Below are positions 51,886-58,622 of a DNA stretch of 58,622 nucleotides, piece by piece. The stretch comes from Pseudomonadota bacterium (lineage in GTDB: Bacteria; Pseudomonadota; Alphaproteobacteria; Rhizobiales; Rhizobiaceae), in assembly GCA_023451735.1 (NCBI GenBank), contig JAEXYH010000073.1, forward strand, positions 1 to 58,622, read 5' to 3'. Each line of letters opens with the position of its first letter. Position 1 is the stretch's first letter. Both the position numbers and the translations under genes were made by a program. Below the pieces are notes generated by a model that was not told the DNA's origin, made no database searches, and saw only the letters and a list, made by a program, of their open reading frames with translations.

Positions 51886-53040
51886 ATGTATAGCGTAGCG
51901 AGTGTGAAAATGGCTGCTGTTCTTCCGCTGTCCGACCTGAAGCATCAGGTCCGTCCCGACGCATGGGTTAACTCCATCATCAAGGGTGATTGCGTCGCAG
52001 CTCTCGAAGCGCTCCCGGACCACTCCGTCGATGCGATCTTTGCCGATCCGCCATACAACCTCCAGCTTGGCGGCACGCTGCATCGCCCGGATCATTCCGT
52101 CGTCGATGCCGTCGACGACGAATGGGACCAGTTCGCCTCGTTTGAAATGTACGATGCCTTCACCCGCGCCTGGCTGCTCGCCTGCCGCCGCGTCCTGAAG
52201 CCGAATGGCACGATCTGGGTGATCGGCTCCTACCACAACATCTTCCGCGTCGGCGCGATCATGCAGGACCTGAATTTCTGGCTGCTGAACGACGTTGTCT
52301 GGCGCAAGGTCAACCCGATGCCGAACTTCAAGGGCCGCCGGTTCCAGAACGCTCATGAAACGATGATCTGGGCCAGCCGCGACGCCAAGGCCAAGGGCTA
52401 TACGTTCAATTATGATGCACTGAAGGCGTCCAACGACGACGTGCAGATGCGCTCCGACTGGCTGTTCCCGATCTGCTCGGGCGGCGAACGCCTGAAGGGC
52501 GACGACGGCAAGAAGGTCCATCCGACCCAGAAGCCGGAAGCGCTTCTGGCGCGTGTCATCATGGCCTCCACCAAGCCCGGCGATGTCATTCTCGACCCGT
52601 TCTTCGGCTCCGGTACCACCGGGGCAGTCGCCAAGCGCCTCGGCCGCAACTTCGTCGGCATCGAGCGCGAGCAGGTCTATATCGACGCCGCCTCCGCCCG
52701 TATCGAGGCGGTCGAACCGCTCGGCAAGGCGGAACTCACCGTCATGACCGGCAAGAAGGCCGAACCGCGCGTCGCCTTCAACGTGCTGATCGAGGCGGGC
52801 CTTCTGAAGCCCGGCCAGGTTCTGACCGATGCCCGCCGCCGCTACAGCGCGATCATTCGCGCCGATGGAACGCTGGCATCGGGGGGCGATGCCGGCTCGA
52901 TCCACCGGCTCGGTGCAAAGGTACAGGGCTTCGATGCCTGCAACGGATGGACCTTCTGGCACTTCGACGACGGCCAGTCCCTGCGTCCCATTGATGAACT
53001 CCGCGTCGTCATCCGCAACGATCTTGCCAAGCTGGACTGA
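51886..53040 (+). CDS. ccrM: Cell-cycle-regulated adenine DNA methyltransferase CcrM (GANTC)
   Basis: Methylates adenine in GANTC, an essential cell-cycle mark in alphaproteobacteria. The catalytic motif DPPYNLQL lies near residue 59 of the longer form, and the AdoMet motif DPFFGSGTTGAVAKRLG near 250. IKGDCVAALEALPDHSVDAIFAD precedes the catalytic motif. The C-terminal 80 residues (FNVLIEAGLLKPGQVL, DGTLASGGDAGSIHRLGAKVQG, NGWTFWHF) are the CcrM-specific extension, which rules out a restriction-type enzyme. The start may be 51886 or 51910; neither has a strong ribosome site. A strong terminator follows. Confidence 0.96.
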   Translation: MYSVASVKMAAVLPLSDLKHQVRPDAWVNSIIKGDCVAALEALPDHSVDAIFADPPYNLQLGGTLHRPDHSVVDAVDDEWDQFASFEMYDAFTRAWLLACRRVLKPNGTIWVIGSYHNIFRVGAIMQDLNFWLLNDVVWRKVNPMPNFKGRRFQNAHETMIWASRDAKAKGYTFNYDALKASNDDVQMRSDWLFPICSGGERLKGDDGKKVHPTQKPEALLARVIMASTKPGDVILDPFFGSGTTGAVAKRLGRNFVGIEREQVYIDAASARIEAVEPLGKAELTVMTGKKAEPRVAFNVLIEAGLLKPGQVLTDARRRYSAIIRADGTLASGGDAGSIHRLGAKVQGFDACNGWTFWHFDDGQSLRPIDELRVVIRNDLAKLD

Positions 53041-53125
53041 ACCACCAGTCTTTAGCCTCCGACATGGCCAAGATCGCAGAGTTCCTCTTCCGGTTTTGTA
53101 CCTCTAGTCCCTGAAGAGGATAATC

Positions 53126-53153
53126 GGCGCCCGGGTGGCTGTACCCGGGCGCC
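53126..53153. terminator. Bidirectional rho-independent terminator after ccrM
   Basis: Perfect 11-base stem GGCGCCCGGGT and ACCCGGGCGCC with a 6-base loop, followed on the plus strand by ATTTTCTT. It lies between ccrM and the convergent small gene. Confidence 0.85.
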
Positions 53154-53172
53154 ATTTTCTTGTGCGATGTCT

Positions 53173-53469
53173 TCAGAAAAACCGCGTTCTGCGTAGCCGT
53201 ACGCGGTCGGCAAGCAGCATCCGCACGCTTGCCAGGTAGATGCCCGTCTCCACCACGCTGATGCGGACCGGGCCGTCCGCCTCGAACGTATCGACCGTCG
53301 CATCTACCACCGCCCCGTCGAGATAATCGGTCGCAACGCGGAATACCTGGCCCGACCGTGAAACGGTCACCATCTTGCGCAGGCCATCCTCCATCTCGAA
53401 GGCATAGCTCTGCTGGAAGACGTCAGATGACATCTCGACTGTGTCTTCGGTCCGGTCGGGATGGCTCAT
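53173..53469 (-). CDS. Hypothetical protein, 98 residues
   Basis: Not recognised. A soluble protein starting SHPDRTEDTVEMSSD with a beta-rich middle (VFRVATDYLDGAVVDATVDTF, GPVRISVVETGIYLAS) and a basic end (RVRLRRTRFF). The ATG at 53469 has no clear ribosome site, so an internal start at the MSSD methionine is possible. It is divergent from the S24-type regulator and converges with ccrM. Codon use matches neighbouring genes. Confidence 0.55.
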   Translation of the reverse strand: MSHPDRTEDTVEMSSDVFQQSYAFEMEDGLRKMVTVSRSGQVFRVATDYLDGAVVDATVDTFEADGPVRISVVETGIYLASVRMLLADRVRLRRTRFF

Positions 53470-53637
53470 GAAAATAGCTCGACGAGGATAGTTTGCGACA
53501 CCCAAGAAAGACCACTTGCGGTTGCGTTCCTGCTGGGTAATCTGGCAGTGAACCCGTTCTGACGATGGTGAAATCGTGCAAAGCTTAGTAAAATGATTTT
53601 CACCTGTAAACTCATTTCTACTCAGAGTTACATTTGG

Positions 53638-54405
53638 ATGAAGATTCCACTTTCGGACGAAATTGCCGGTAAGGTCGAGGCGAAGCTCGCCAAGTTTTCG
53701 CGCAGCTGGGCAAAGCTTGGTCTGGATCCGCTGCGACAGGCGGTTTGCTTCAAGGTCCTGGTTCTCTGCGAGATGCTGGGCGGCAGGACGACAGCCGCGC
53801 AGGCCGTCGAACTGGCTGACAACACGCTTGATAACTATCGCCACGGCAAGAAGGATCCCACCTTCGCCAAGCTGCATGAGATGGCGGAAAAGGCCGGCAT
53901 CGCCGCACGTTACCTGGGGGGCAACTGGTCGTTTGATTCAGATAGTATCCGCATTGATTTGTCGGAAGGTGCGTCTCTGGCCTATCCGGCGGCTACGATG
54001 CCGCCGGGCCTCATGGATAATCCGCAACCCTATCTGCATGGATATGACGAGATTCGTCCGGCATCGGTTTTTGCCGCGGCAATCGAGCAATATTGGGTGA
54101 GACTCGGGCTCGATCCGGCATCGTTGTCGACCGTGCTGGTGGAAGGCGACAGCATGGTCCCCACCATCGCGGACCGGGCTCCCGTCTTTGTCGATACGGC
54201 AGATCACAATCTCGCGGATGGCGGAATTTACGCGATCAGGGCCAATGGCCAGTTGATTATCCGGCGGGTGCAGCGTCTGGTCGGCGGAGGGCTGGAATTG
54301 CTGGCCGACAATGCAACGGCCTATCCTCCGCAAAGGCTCGGAGAGACGGGTCTTGCCGACCTTGAGATAATAGGCCGTGTCCGCAGCGCCGCCGTCGCCT
54401 GCTGA
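53638..54405 (+). CDS. Helix-turn-helix regulator with S24 (LexA-like) domain
   Basis: A 255-residue regulator. Residues about 50-90 hold the helix-turn-helix (TTAAQAVELADNTLDNYRHGKKDPTF). The second half is LexA/repressor-like: VLVEGDSMVPTIADRAPVFVDTADHN with the nucleophile Ser, then GGIYAIRANGQLIIRRVQRLVGGGLEL. The lysine that should activate the serine (IVKRLQ-type) is Arg here, so self-cleavage is doubtful; it may have become a ligand or dimerisation domain. It is divergent from the small unknown gene. The start at 53638 is weakly supported; the frame opens at 53593. Confidence 0.88.
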   Translation: MKIPLSDEIAGKVEAKLAKFSRSWAKLGLDPLRQAVCFKVLVLCEMLGGRTTAAQAVELADNTLDNYRHGKKDPTFAKLHEMAEKAGIAARYLGGNWSFDSDSIRIDLSEGASLAYPAATMPPGLMDNPQPYLHGYDEIRPASVFAAAIEQYWVRLGLDPASLSTVLVEGDSMVPTIADRAPVFVDTADHNLADGGIYAIRANGQLIIRRVQRLVGGGLELLADNATAYPPQRLGETGLADLEIIGRVRSAAVAC

Positions 54406-54432
54406 GCGGGCGGCATCTGCGGGGCGCGCGGC

Positions 54433-55047
54433 TTAGATCTCTATGCCGTGGGCGGTCAGATCACGCTTCAGCGTTTCGGCATCGGTGAATTGCACGGCTT
54501 TCCAGCCAGCGGCGCGTGCGCCTTCGACATTCACCATCGTATCGTCGATGAAGATCGAGTTTTCCGGCGTCAGTCCAAAATCCTTTGCATGCCGTTCGTA
54601 GATCTCAACGTCGGGCTTGATCAGCCCGATCTCGCCCGACACGGTCACGCCGCGCGTTGCATTGAGGAACGGATACATTTTGCGCGCCTCGACGAATGTG
54701 TCAGCCGCAAAATTCGTCAGCATCGTCACGTCATGGCCCTTGTCGATCAGCCCGAGCATGATGGCGACGCTGTCGTCATAGGAATGCGACACCATCTCGT
54801 GCCAGTATTTGCGGAAGGCGCGGATATGCTCCTCGCGCTCGGGATATTGCGCAATCAGCAGTGCCTCTGCGTCTTCCCACTTGCGCCCACGGTCCTGTTC
54901 CAGGTTCCAGTCATGGGTGCAGACATTCTGGAAAAACCACTTGCGCTCGCCAGCATCGGGAATGATGCGGGAAAACGGCAGGTTCGGGTCGTAGTGGATA
55001 AGAACCTTGCCGATATCGAAGACGATGTGGTCGATCTTGTCTGCCAT
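54433..55047 (-). CDS. HAD superfamily hydrolase (YihX-like)
   Basis: A 204-residue phosphatase. Motif I is HIVFDIGKVLIHYDP; the second catalytic Asp is replaced by Gly and the nucleophile Asp is present. Motif II is TMLTNFAADTFVEA, motif III has Lys in GLIKPDVEIYERHA, and motif IV is SIFIDDTMVNVEGARAAGW. This resembles the YihX-type sugar phosphatases. The ATG at 55047 has AGGA upstream. mutY lies upstream on the same strand, 34 bases away. Confidence 0.9.
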   Translation of the reverse strand: MADKIDHIVFDIGKVLIHYDPNLPFSRIIPDAGERKWFFQNVCTHDWNLEQDRGRKWEDAEALLIAQYPEREEHIRAFRKYWHEMVSHSYDDSVAIMLGLIDKGHDVTMLTNFAADTFVEARKMYPFLNATRGVTVSGEIGLIKPDVEIYERHAKDFGLTPENSIFIDDTMVNVEGARAAGWKAVQFTDAETLKRDLTAHGIEI

Positions 55048-55081
55048 GATGTTCCTGCTGTCCTTGGGGTCGGTGTCTGGA

Positions 55082-56173
55082 TCAATTTTTTGCAAAGGCT
55101 GTCGGAATAGCCTGACTGATTACCTTTTTCATGACGGTCGGCAAAGCTTCGTTATCGAGCTTGTCGACCGGCACCCACCAACCGGCTAGCTCCTGACTGG
55201 AAGGAACCCGCGTACGGTAGACCGAAAGTCTCAGCTCGAAATGGGTGAAGACGTGGGTAATGGCGCCGCACGGCTGCCAATCCGCTTCGAATGGGGCGTG
55301 ATCAACGCCGGTGCCGCCGTCTATCCGCGCCGTCCATGCGGTGGTCGGAACTTCCGTCATGCCGCCGAGCAGGCCGGTTTCGGCCCGCCGTCTCAACAGG
55401 ATTTCGCCATTCTCCGTAACGGCAACGAAACCCGCGCCGACGCGGATCGGCTTTTCCTTTTTCGCCGCCTTCACGGGAAAACGCTCGGGATCATGTCGGC
55501 TGAGCGCCAGACAATCCTCGCGGAAGGGACAGAGCGCGCAGGCGGGCCGCTTCGGCGTACAGATCGTCGCGCCGAGATCCATCATCGCCTGGGCGAAATC
55601 GCCAGGCCGGTCGGTCGGCGTCAGTTCGCGCACCCGTGTTTTCATCTCCGGCTTGGAGCCGGGCAGGGGGGCGTCTATCGCGAACAGACGAGAGATCACC
55701 CGCTCGACATTGCCGTCCATCACGGCGGAAGGGCGGTTGAAGGCGATCGCGGCGACGGCCGCCGACGTGTAATCGCCGATGCCGGGGAGTGCGCGCAGCC
55801 CATCCTCCGTATCCGGGAATATTCCGTGATGGTCGGTGGCCACGGCCTCGGCGCATTTCTTGAGGTTGCGGGCGCGGGCATAATATCCGAGCCCTGCCCA
55901 GGCGGCCATCACGTCGTCGGAAGGCGCCGCTGCCAGATCCGTCACCTTCGGCCAGCGTTCCAGAAACTTGGCGAAATAAGGTTTGACCGCCTGCACCGTG
56001 GTCTGTTGCAGCATCACTTCCGACAGCCAGACATGGTAGGGATCGGCCCGTTTTCCGGCCTTCGCCGCCGATGGGCTGACGCGCCAGGGCAGTTCCCGGT
56101 GGTGGCGATCATACCAGGAAAGCAGCTTTGCTGCATGGGTGAGCGTGGGTATCGGGGATAACGTATCGAGCAT
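55082..56173 (-). CDS. mutY: A/G-specific adenine glycosylase
   Basis: Removes adenine mispaired with 8-oxoguanine. The 363 residues have the helix-hairpin-helix LPGIGDYTSAAVAAIAFN with the catalytic Asp in AVMDGNVERV, and the iron-sulfur cluster cysteines in CTPKRPACALCPFREDC. The C-terminal part is the MutT-like recognition domain (VAVTENGEILLRRRAETGLLGGMTEVP). It starts at 56173, directly opposite the divergent DUF721 gene, and the HAD gene lies downstream. Confidence 0.96.
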   Translation of the reverse strand: MLDTLSPIPTLTHAAKLLSWYDRHHRELPWRVSPSAAKAGKRADPYHVWLSEVMLQQTTVQAVKPYFAKFLERWPKVTDLAAAPSDDVMAAWAGLGYYARARNLKKCAEAVATDHHGIFPDTEDGLRALPGIGDYTSAAVAAIAFNRPSAVMDGNVERVISRLFAIDAPLPGSKPEMKTRVRELTPTDRPGDFAQAMMDLGATICTPKRPACALCPFREDCLALSRHDPERFPVKAAKKEKPIRVGAGFVAVTENGEILLRRRAETGLLGGMTEVPTTAWTARIDGGTGVDHAPFEADWQPCGAITHVFTHFELRLSVYRTRVPSSQELAGWWVPVDKLDNEALPTVMKKVISQAIPTAFAKN

Positions 56174-56266
56174 CGTTTGCCGTTATGGGGGTGCGTGCCC
56201 TATACTTGGAAGATGAATGCGCCGGCATCAAGGACGGCTCAATCCTGTGAGGCCGGTTATCCAGCG

Positions 56267-56788
56267 ATGAATTATCCCGTCAAGAAGAACAAGCCTTTTA
56301 TCCGCAAGGGCGCAAACCAGATCGCCGAGATCGCTAACGGCATCATCGATCCGGTACTGGCGAAACGCGCCGGCATCTCTACCGCGCTTCTCGGCTCCTG
56401 GGACGAGATCGCCGGCGAGGAGTTTGCCGATTGCACAAGGCCGGAAAAGATCACCTGGGCGCGCAACGACGGATATCGGGACGACGGTTATACGCCGGGC
56501 GTGCTGACGATCGCCTGCGAAGGTGCGCGAGCACTGTTTCTCACCCATGCCCAGGGCGAGCTGATTGGCCGCATCAACAGCTTTTTCGGCTTCCCCGCCG
56601 TGCGCCAGATCCGCATCGTCCAGAAGCCGGTCTCGCCGCAGGTGAAGCACTCCCGCACGCCACGTCCGCTGAAAGGCGAGCCGGCTCGAAAGCTGCACGA
56701 CATGATGGAAGGTATTGAAAGCGAGGCGCTGCGTAAGGCAGTCGAGCGTTTGGGCACCGCCGTCATGCAGCAAAAGCGCGCACGTTGA
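56267..56788 (+). CDS. DUF721 (DciA-like) family protein
   Basis: A 173-residue protein. The DUF721 domain is in the first 110 residues: IAEIANGIIDPVLAKRAGISTALLGSWDEIAGEEFADCTRPEKI and PGVLTIACEGARALFLTHAQGELIGRINSFFG split across it. DciA proteins load or operate the replicative helicase in many bacteria; this family is the rhizobial member, but that role is inferred. The start at 56267 is assumed; an in-frame ATG at 56213 has GGAAG only two bases away. It is divergent from mutY and upstream of dsbA. Confidence 0.88.
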   Translation: MNYPVKKNKPFIRKGANQIAEIANGIIDPVLAKRAGISTALLGSWDEIAGEEFADCTRPEKITWARNDGYRDDGYTPGVLTIACEGARALFLTHAQGELIGRINSFFGFPAVRQIRIVQKPVSPQVKHSRTPRPLKGEPARKLHDMMEGIESEALRKAVERLGTAVMQQKRAR

Positions 56789-56840
56789 CGTGAAGGCGCA
56801 AGCGTGACTTGAGATTCCCAGCTTTCGTCACAATTCTTTG

Positions 56841-56868
56841 AAGTAAGTTACTTATCGGCAACTTGCCG
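56841..56868. promoter_or_regulatory. Paired inverted repeats before dsbA-like gene
   Basis: AAGTAA-G-TTACTT at 56841-56853 is followed at once by CGGCA-ACT-TGCCG at 56856-56868, in the 142-base gap between the DUF721 gene and the dsbA-like gene. One may be a regulator site and one a small terminator hairpin; both are short. Confidence 0.3.
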
Positions 56869-56945
56869 AGGATTGAGCGCCGAGATACGGAGGTTCCAAT
56901 CTTTTATTTTTGCTCTCACACGGGTGTCCCATGTTTCTGAACGAT

Positions 56946-57635
56946 ATGACCACGACACGGCGCGCGCTTCTCGGCGGTGTGGCCGTTACTGCGCTTGCCC
57001 TTGCCCTGCCGCTCGGCATCACCGATGCTCTCGCTCAGGAAATGCCGGAAGCGCAGGGCGATGTTGATATGGCCGCCGCTCTGAAGCCCGGCACCCTGCC
57101 GGAAATGGCACTCGGCAAGGACGACGCACCGATCAAGGTCATCGAATACATGTCGATGACCTGCCCGCATTGCGCCCACTTCCACGTCACCACCTTCGAT
57201 CCGATCAAGGAAAAATACATTGATAGCGGCAAGGTGCAGTTCATCATCCGCGAATTCCCGTTTGATCCGGTCGCGACCGCAGCCTTCATGCTGGCGCGTT
57301 CGAACCCGCAGAACCCGACCGAGCATTCGACGCCGGAACAGTATTTCGCCATGGTTTCGATGCTGTTCAAGCAGCAGCGCGCCTGGGCGGCCCCGGCTGA
57401 CAAGGATGTCCGTGCTGCGCTGATGCAGACCGTCAAGATTGCCGGTTACACACAGCAGACTTTCGAGGCATGCTTGACGAACCAGACGCTTCTCGATGAA
57501 ATCAACGCATCGGTTAAGCGGGGCGCGGATGAATTCGCAGTCAACTCCACGCCGACCTTCCTGATCAACGGGAAGAAGTATTCTGGAGACATGTCGGTTG
57601 AATCCATGTCGGCGCTTTTCGACAGCATCGGATAA
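56946..57635 (+). CDS. DsbA family thiol-disulfide oxidoreductase
   Basis: A 229-residue exported oxidoreductase. The N-terminus TTTRRALLGGVAVTALALALPLG has a twin-arginine-like pair and hydrophobic core, cleavage near ALAQ-EMP. The thioredoxin-fold active site is CPHC in MTCPHCAHFHVTTF near residue 67. VNSTPTFLINGKKYSG near the end carries the cis-Pro. The ATG at 56946 puts the RR pair at normal distance; an in-frame ATG at 56931 is possible. smc follows 33 bases on. Confidence 0.92.
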   Translation: MTTTRRALLGGVAVTALALALPLGITDALAQEMPEAQGDVDMAAALKPGTLPEMALGKDDAPIKVIEYMSMTCPHCAHFHVTTFDPIKEKYIDSGKVQFIIREFPFDPVATAAFMLARSNPQNPTEHSTPEQYFAMVSMLFKQQRAWAAPADKDVRAALMQTVKIAGYTQQTFEACLTNQTLLDEINASVKRGADEFAVNSTPTFLINGKKYSGDMSVESMSALFDSIG

Positions 57636-57668
57636 CATTCTCTCTAGCGAGAGCGTGAGGGGCGCAGC

Positions 57669-58622
57669 ATGAAGTTCAACAAGCTGCGCCTCGTCGGGTT
57701 CAAGTCTTTCGTCGAACCGACCGAATTCTTCATCGAGCGCGGCCTGACCGGTGTGGTCGGGCCAAACGGCTGCGGCAAGTCCAATCTTGTCGAGGCGCTC
57801 CGCTGGGTGATGGGCGAGAACTCCTACAAGAACATGCGCGCGTCCGGTATGGACGACGTCATCTTCTCTGGCTCCGGCAACCGCCCGGCGCGCAACACCG
57901 CCGAAGTCGGTCTCTATCTGGACAATTCCGATCGCACCGCGCCGGCGGCCTTCAACGATGCCGACGAGATCCAGGTGACCCGCCGGATCGAGCGCGAGAA
58001 CGGTTCTGTCTATCGCATCAACGGCAAGGAAAGCCGCGCCAAGGATGTGCAGCTGCTTTTCGCCGACGCCTCCACCGGCGCCCGCTCCCCCTCTATGGTC
58101 GGACAGGGCAGGATCGGCGAACTGATCAACGCCAAACCGCAGGCCCGCCGGCAATTGCTCGAAGAAGCCGCCGGCATTTCCGGCCTGCATTCCCGCCGCC
58201 ACGAGGCGGAACTTCGCCTTCGTGCCGCCGAAACCAATCTGGAACGTCTGGAAGATGTCGTCGTCCAGCTGGAAAGCCAGATCGAAAGCTTGAAGCGACA
58301 GGCCCGCCAGGCAAACCGCTTCAAGTCGCTCTCCGCCGATATCCGCGCCCGCGAGGCGATGCTTTTGCATATCCGCTGGGTCGAGGCCGAACAGGCGGAA
58401 CTTGAAGCCCAGACGGCGCTGAACCAGATCACCAATGTCGTTGCCGAAAAGGCTCAAGACCAGATGCACGCGGCCAAGGATCAGGCGGTCGCCAGCCTCA
58501 AGCTGCCGGAACTGCGCGAGGAAGAAGCGAAAGCCGGTGCCGCCCTGCAACGCCTGCAGATCGCCCGCAGCCAGCTGGAAGAAGAAGCCGGCCGCCTGCT
58601 GAAACGCCGCGACGAGCTGACC
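57669..58622 (+). CDS. smc: Chromosome segregation protein SMC, C-terminus outside the window
   Basis: ATPase of the condensin complex that organises and separates chromosomes. The visible 318 codons start at an ATG at 57669 with GAGGGG 6 bases upstream: MKFNKLRLVGFKSFVEP, Walker A VGPNGCGKSNLVEALRWVMGE, the VIFSGSGNRPARNTAEV block, then GRIGELINAKPQARRQLLEEAAG and the start of the long coiled coil (from about residue 165). The gene continues past the window edge. It follows the DsbA-like gene in the same direction. Confidence 0.97.
   Translation, partial: MKFNKLRLVGFKSFVEPTEFFIERGLTGVVGPNGCGKSNLVEALRWVMGENSYKNMRASGMDDVIFSGSGNRPARNTAEVGLYLDNSDRTAPAAFNDADEIQVTRRIERENGSVYRINGKESRAKDVQLLFADASTGARSPSMVGQGRIGELINAKPQARRQLLEEAAGISGLHSRRHEAELRLRAAETNLERLEDVVVQLESQIESLKRQARQANRFKSLSADIRAREAMLLHIRWVEAEQAELEAQTALNQITNVVAEKAQDQMHAAKDQAVASLKLPELREEEAKAGAALQRLQIARSQLEEEAGRLLKRRDELT

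Noticed and set aside
56916..58550. Minus-strand frame of 544 codons spanning the dsbA-like gene and smc
   Set aside because: It crosses two well-supported genes on the other strand and shows no family features.
1..58622. tRNA, rRNA, insertion sequence or prophage genes
   Set aside because: No cloverleaf-like sequence, transposase, integrase or phage structural gene was recognised by eye; an automated scan would settle tRNAs and small RNAs.

Overview
The window is a chromosomal segment of an alphaproteobacterium, most likely a member of the Rhizobiaceae (Rhizobium, Agrobacterium or a near relative). The evidence is the gene content and order: CcrM methyltransferase near mutY, a DUF721 gene, dsbA and smc; a ctaC-ctaD-ctaB-coxF-ctaG-ctaE-SURF1-ispH-thrB-rnhA block; an IalB-family protein; DUF1344 and DUF3175 proteins; a CtrA-type box; and a palindromic intergenic mosaic of the rhizobial RIME kind. 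Coding density is high and no tRNA, rRNA, insertion sequence, phage or CRISPR array was seen. All functional calls rest on reading motifs by eye.

Layout. 1-5.2 kb (minus): treS (cut by the window edge) and glgE, two enzymes of the trehalose/maltose-1-phosphate route to alpha-glucan. 5.4-7.4 kb: a DUF3175 protein, a Gfo/Idh/MocA oxidoreductase, and a BrnTA toxin-antitoxin pair whose toxin gene is frameshifted. 7.5-9.7 kb (minus): aroC-ribB. 9.9-13.0 kb (minus): a CHASE-PAS-GGDEF-EAL protein. 13.3-17.1 kb: a DUF1344 protein, then dnaJ-like, fabI and a histidine phosphatase (minus) and a surface lipoprotein. 17.1-22.8 kb: pdxH (plus), then a minus cluster from ialB-like and tldD through a GNAT, a small unknown, a TSUP permease and a polysaccharide deacetylase.

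23.2-32.6 kb (plus) is the aa3 cytochrome c oxidase operon with its heme-O and copper assembly factors, followed by SURF1, ispH, thrB, rnhA and a Dabb protein. Its promoter region carries an FNR/FixK-like box and two inverted repeats. 32.7-36.4 kb holds a peroxiredoxin and an orphan DsbD-alpha-like protein (minus), then YqgE, CsbD and a zinc peptidase (plus). 36.5-42.7 kb (minus): thrC, an M16 peptidase, a GNAT, and a second c-di-GMP protein with a degenerate GGDEF motif.

42.9-46.3 kb (plus): a lipoprotein and an autotransporter with four tandem 207-bp repeats behind a perfect TTAA-N7-TTAAC CtrA box. 46.4-50.3 kb: a HAD phosphatase, an ArsR-type regulator divergent from a NIPSNAP-ABM gene pair with a perfect operator-like palindrome between them, and a Na+/H+ antiporter. 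50.5-58.6 kb: an unrecognised membrane protein with a lipase-like serine motif, ccrM, a small unknown divergent from an S24-type regulator lacking the usual catalytic lysine, a HAD hydrolase, mutY, DUF721, dsbA and smc (cut by the window edge).

Most of the window is conserved core chromosome. The best candidates for new biology are the ArsR/NIPSNAP/ABM locus, the CtrA-boxed repeat autotransporter, the tandem live and dead GH13 architecture of GlgE, the broken brnT, and the membrane hydrolase-like gene upstream of ccrM.
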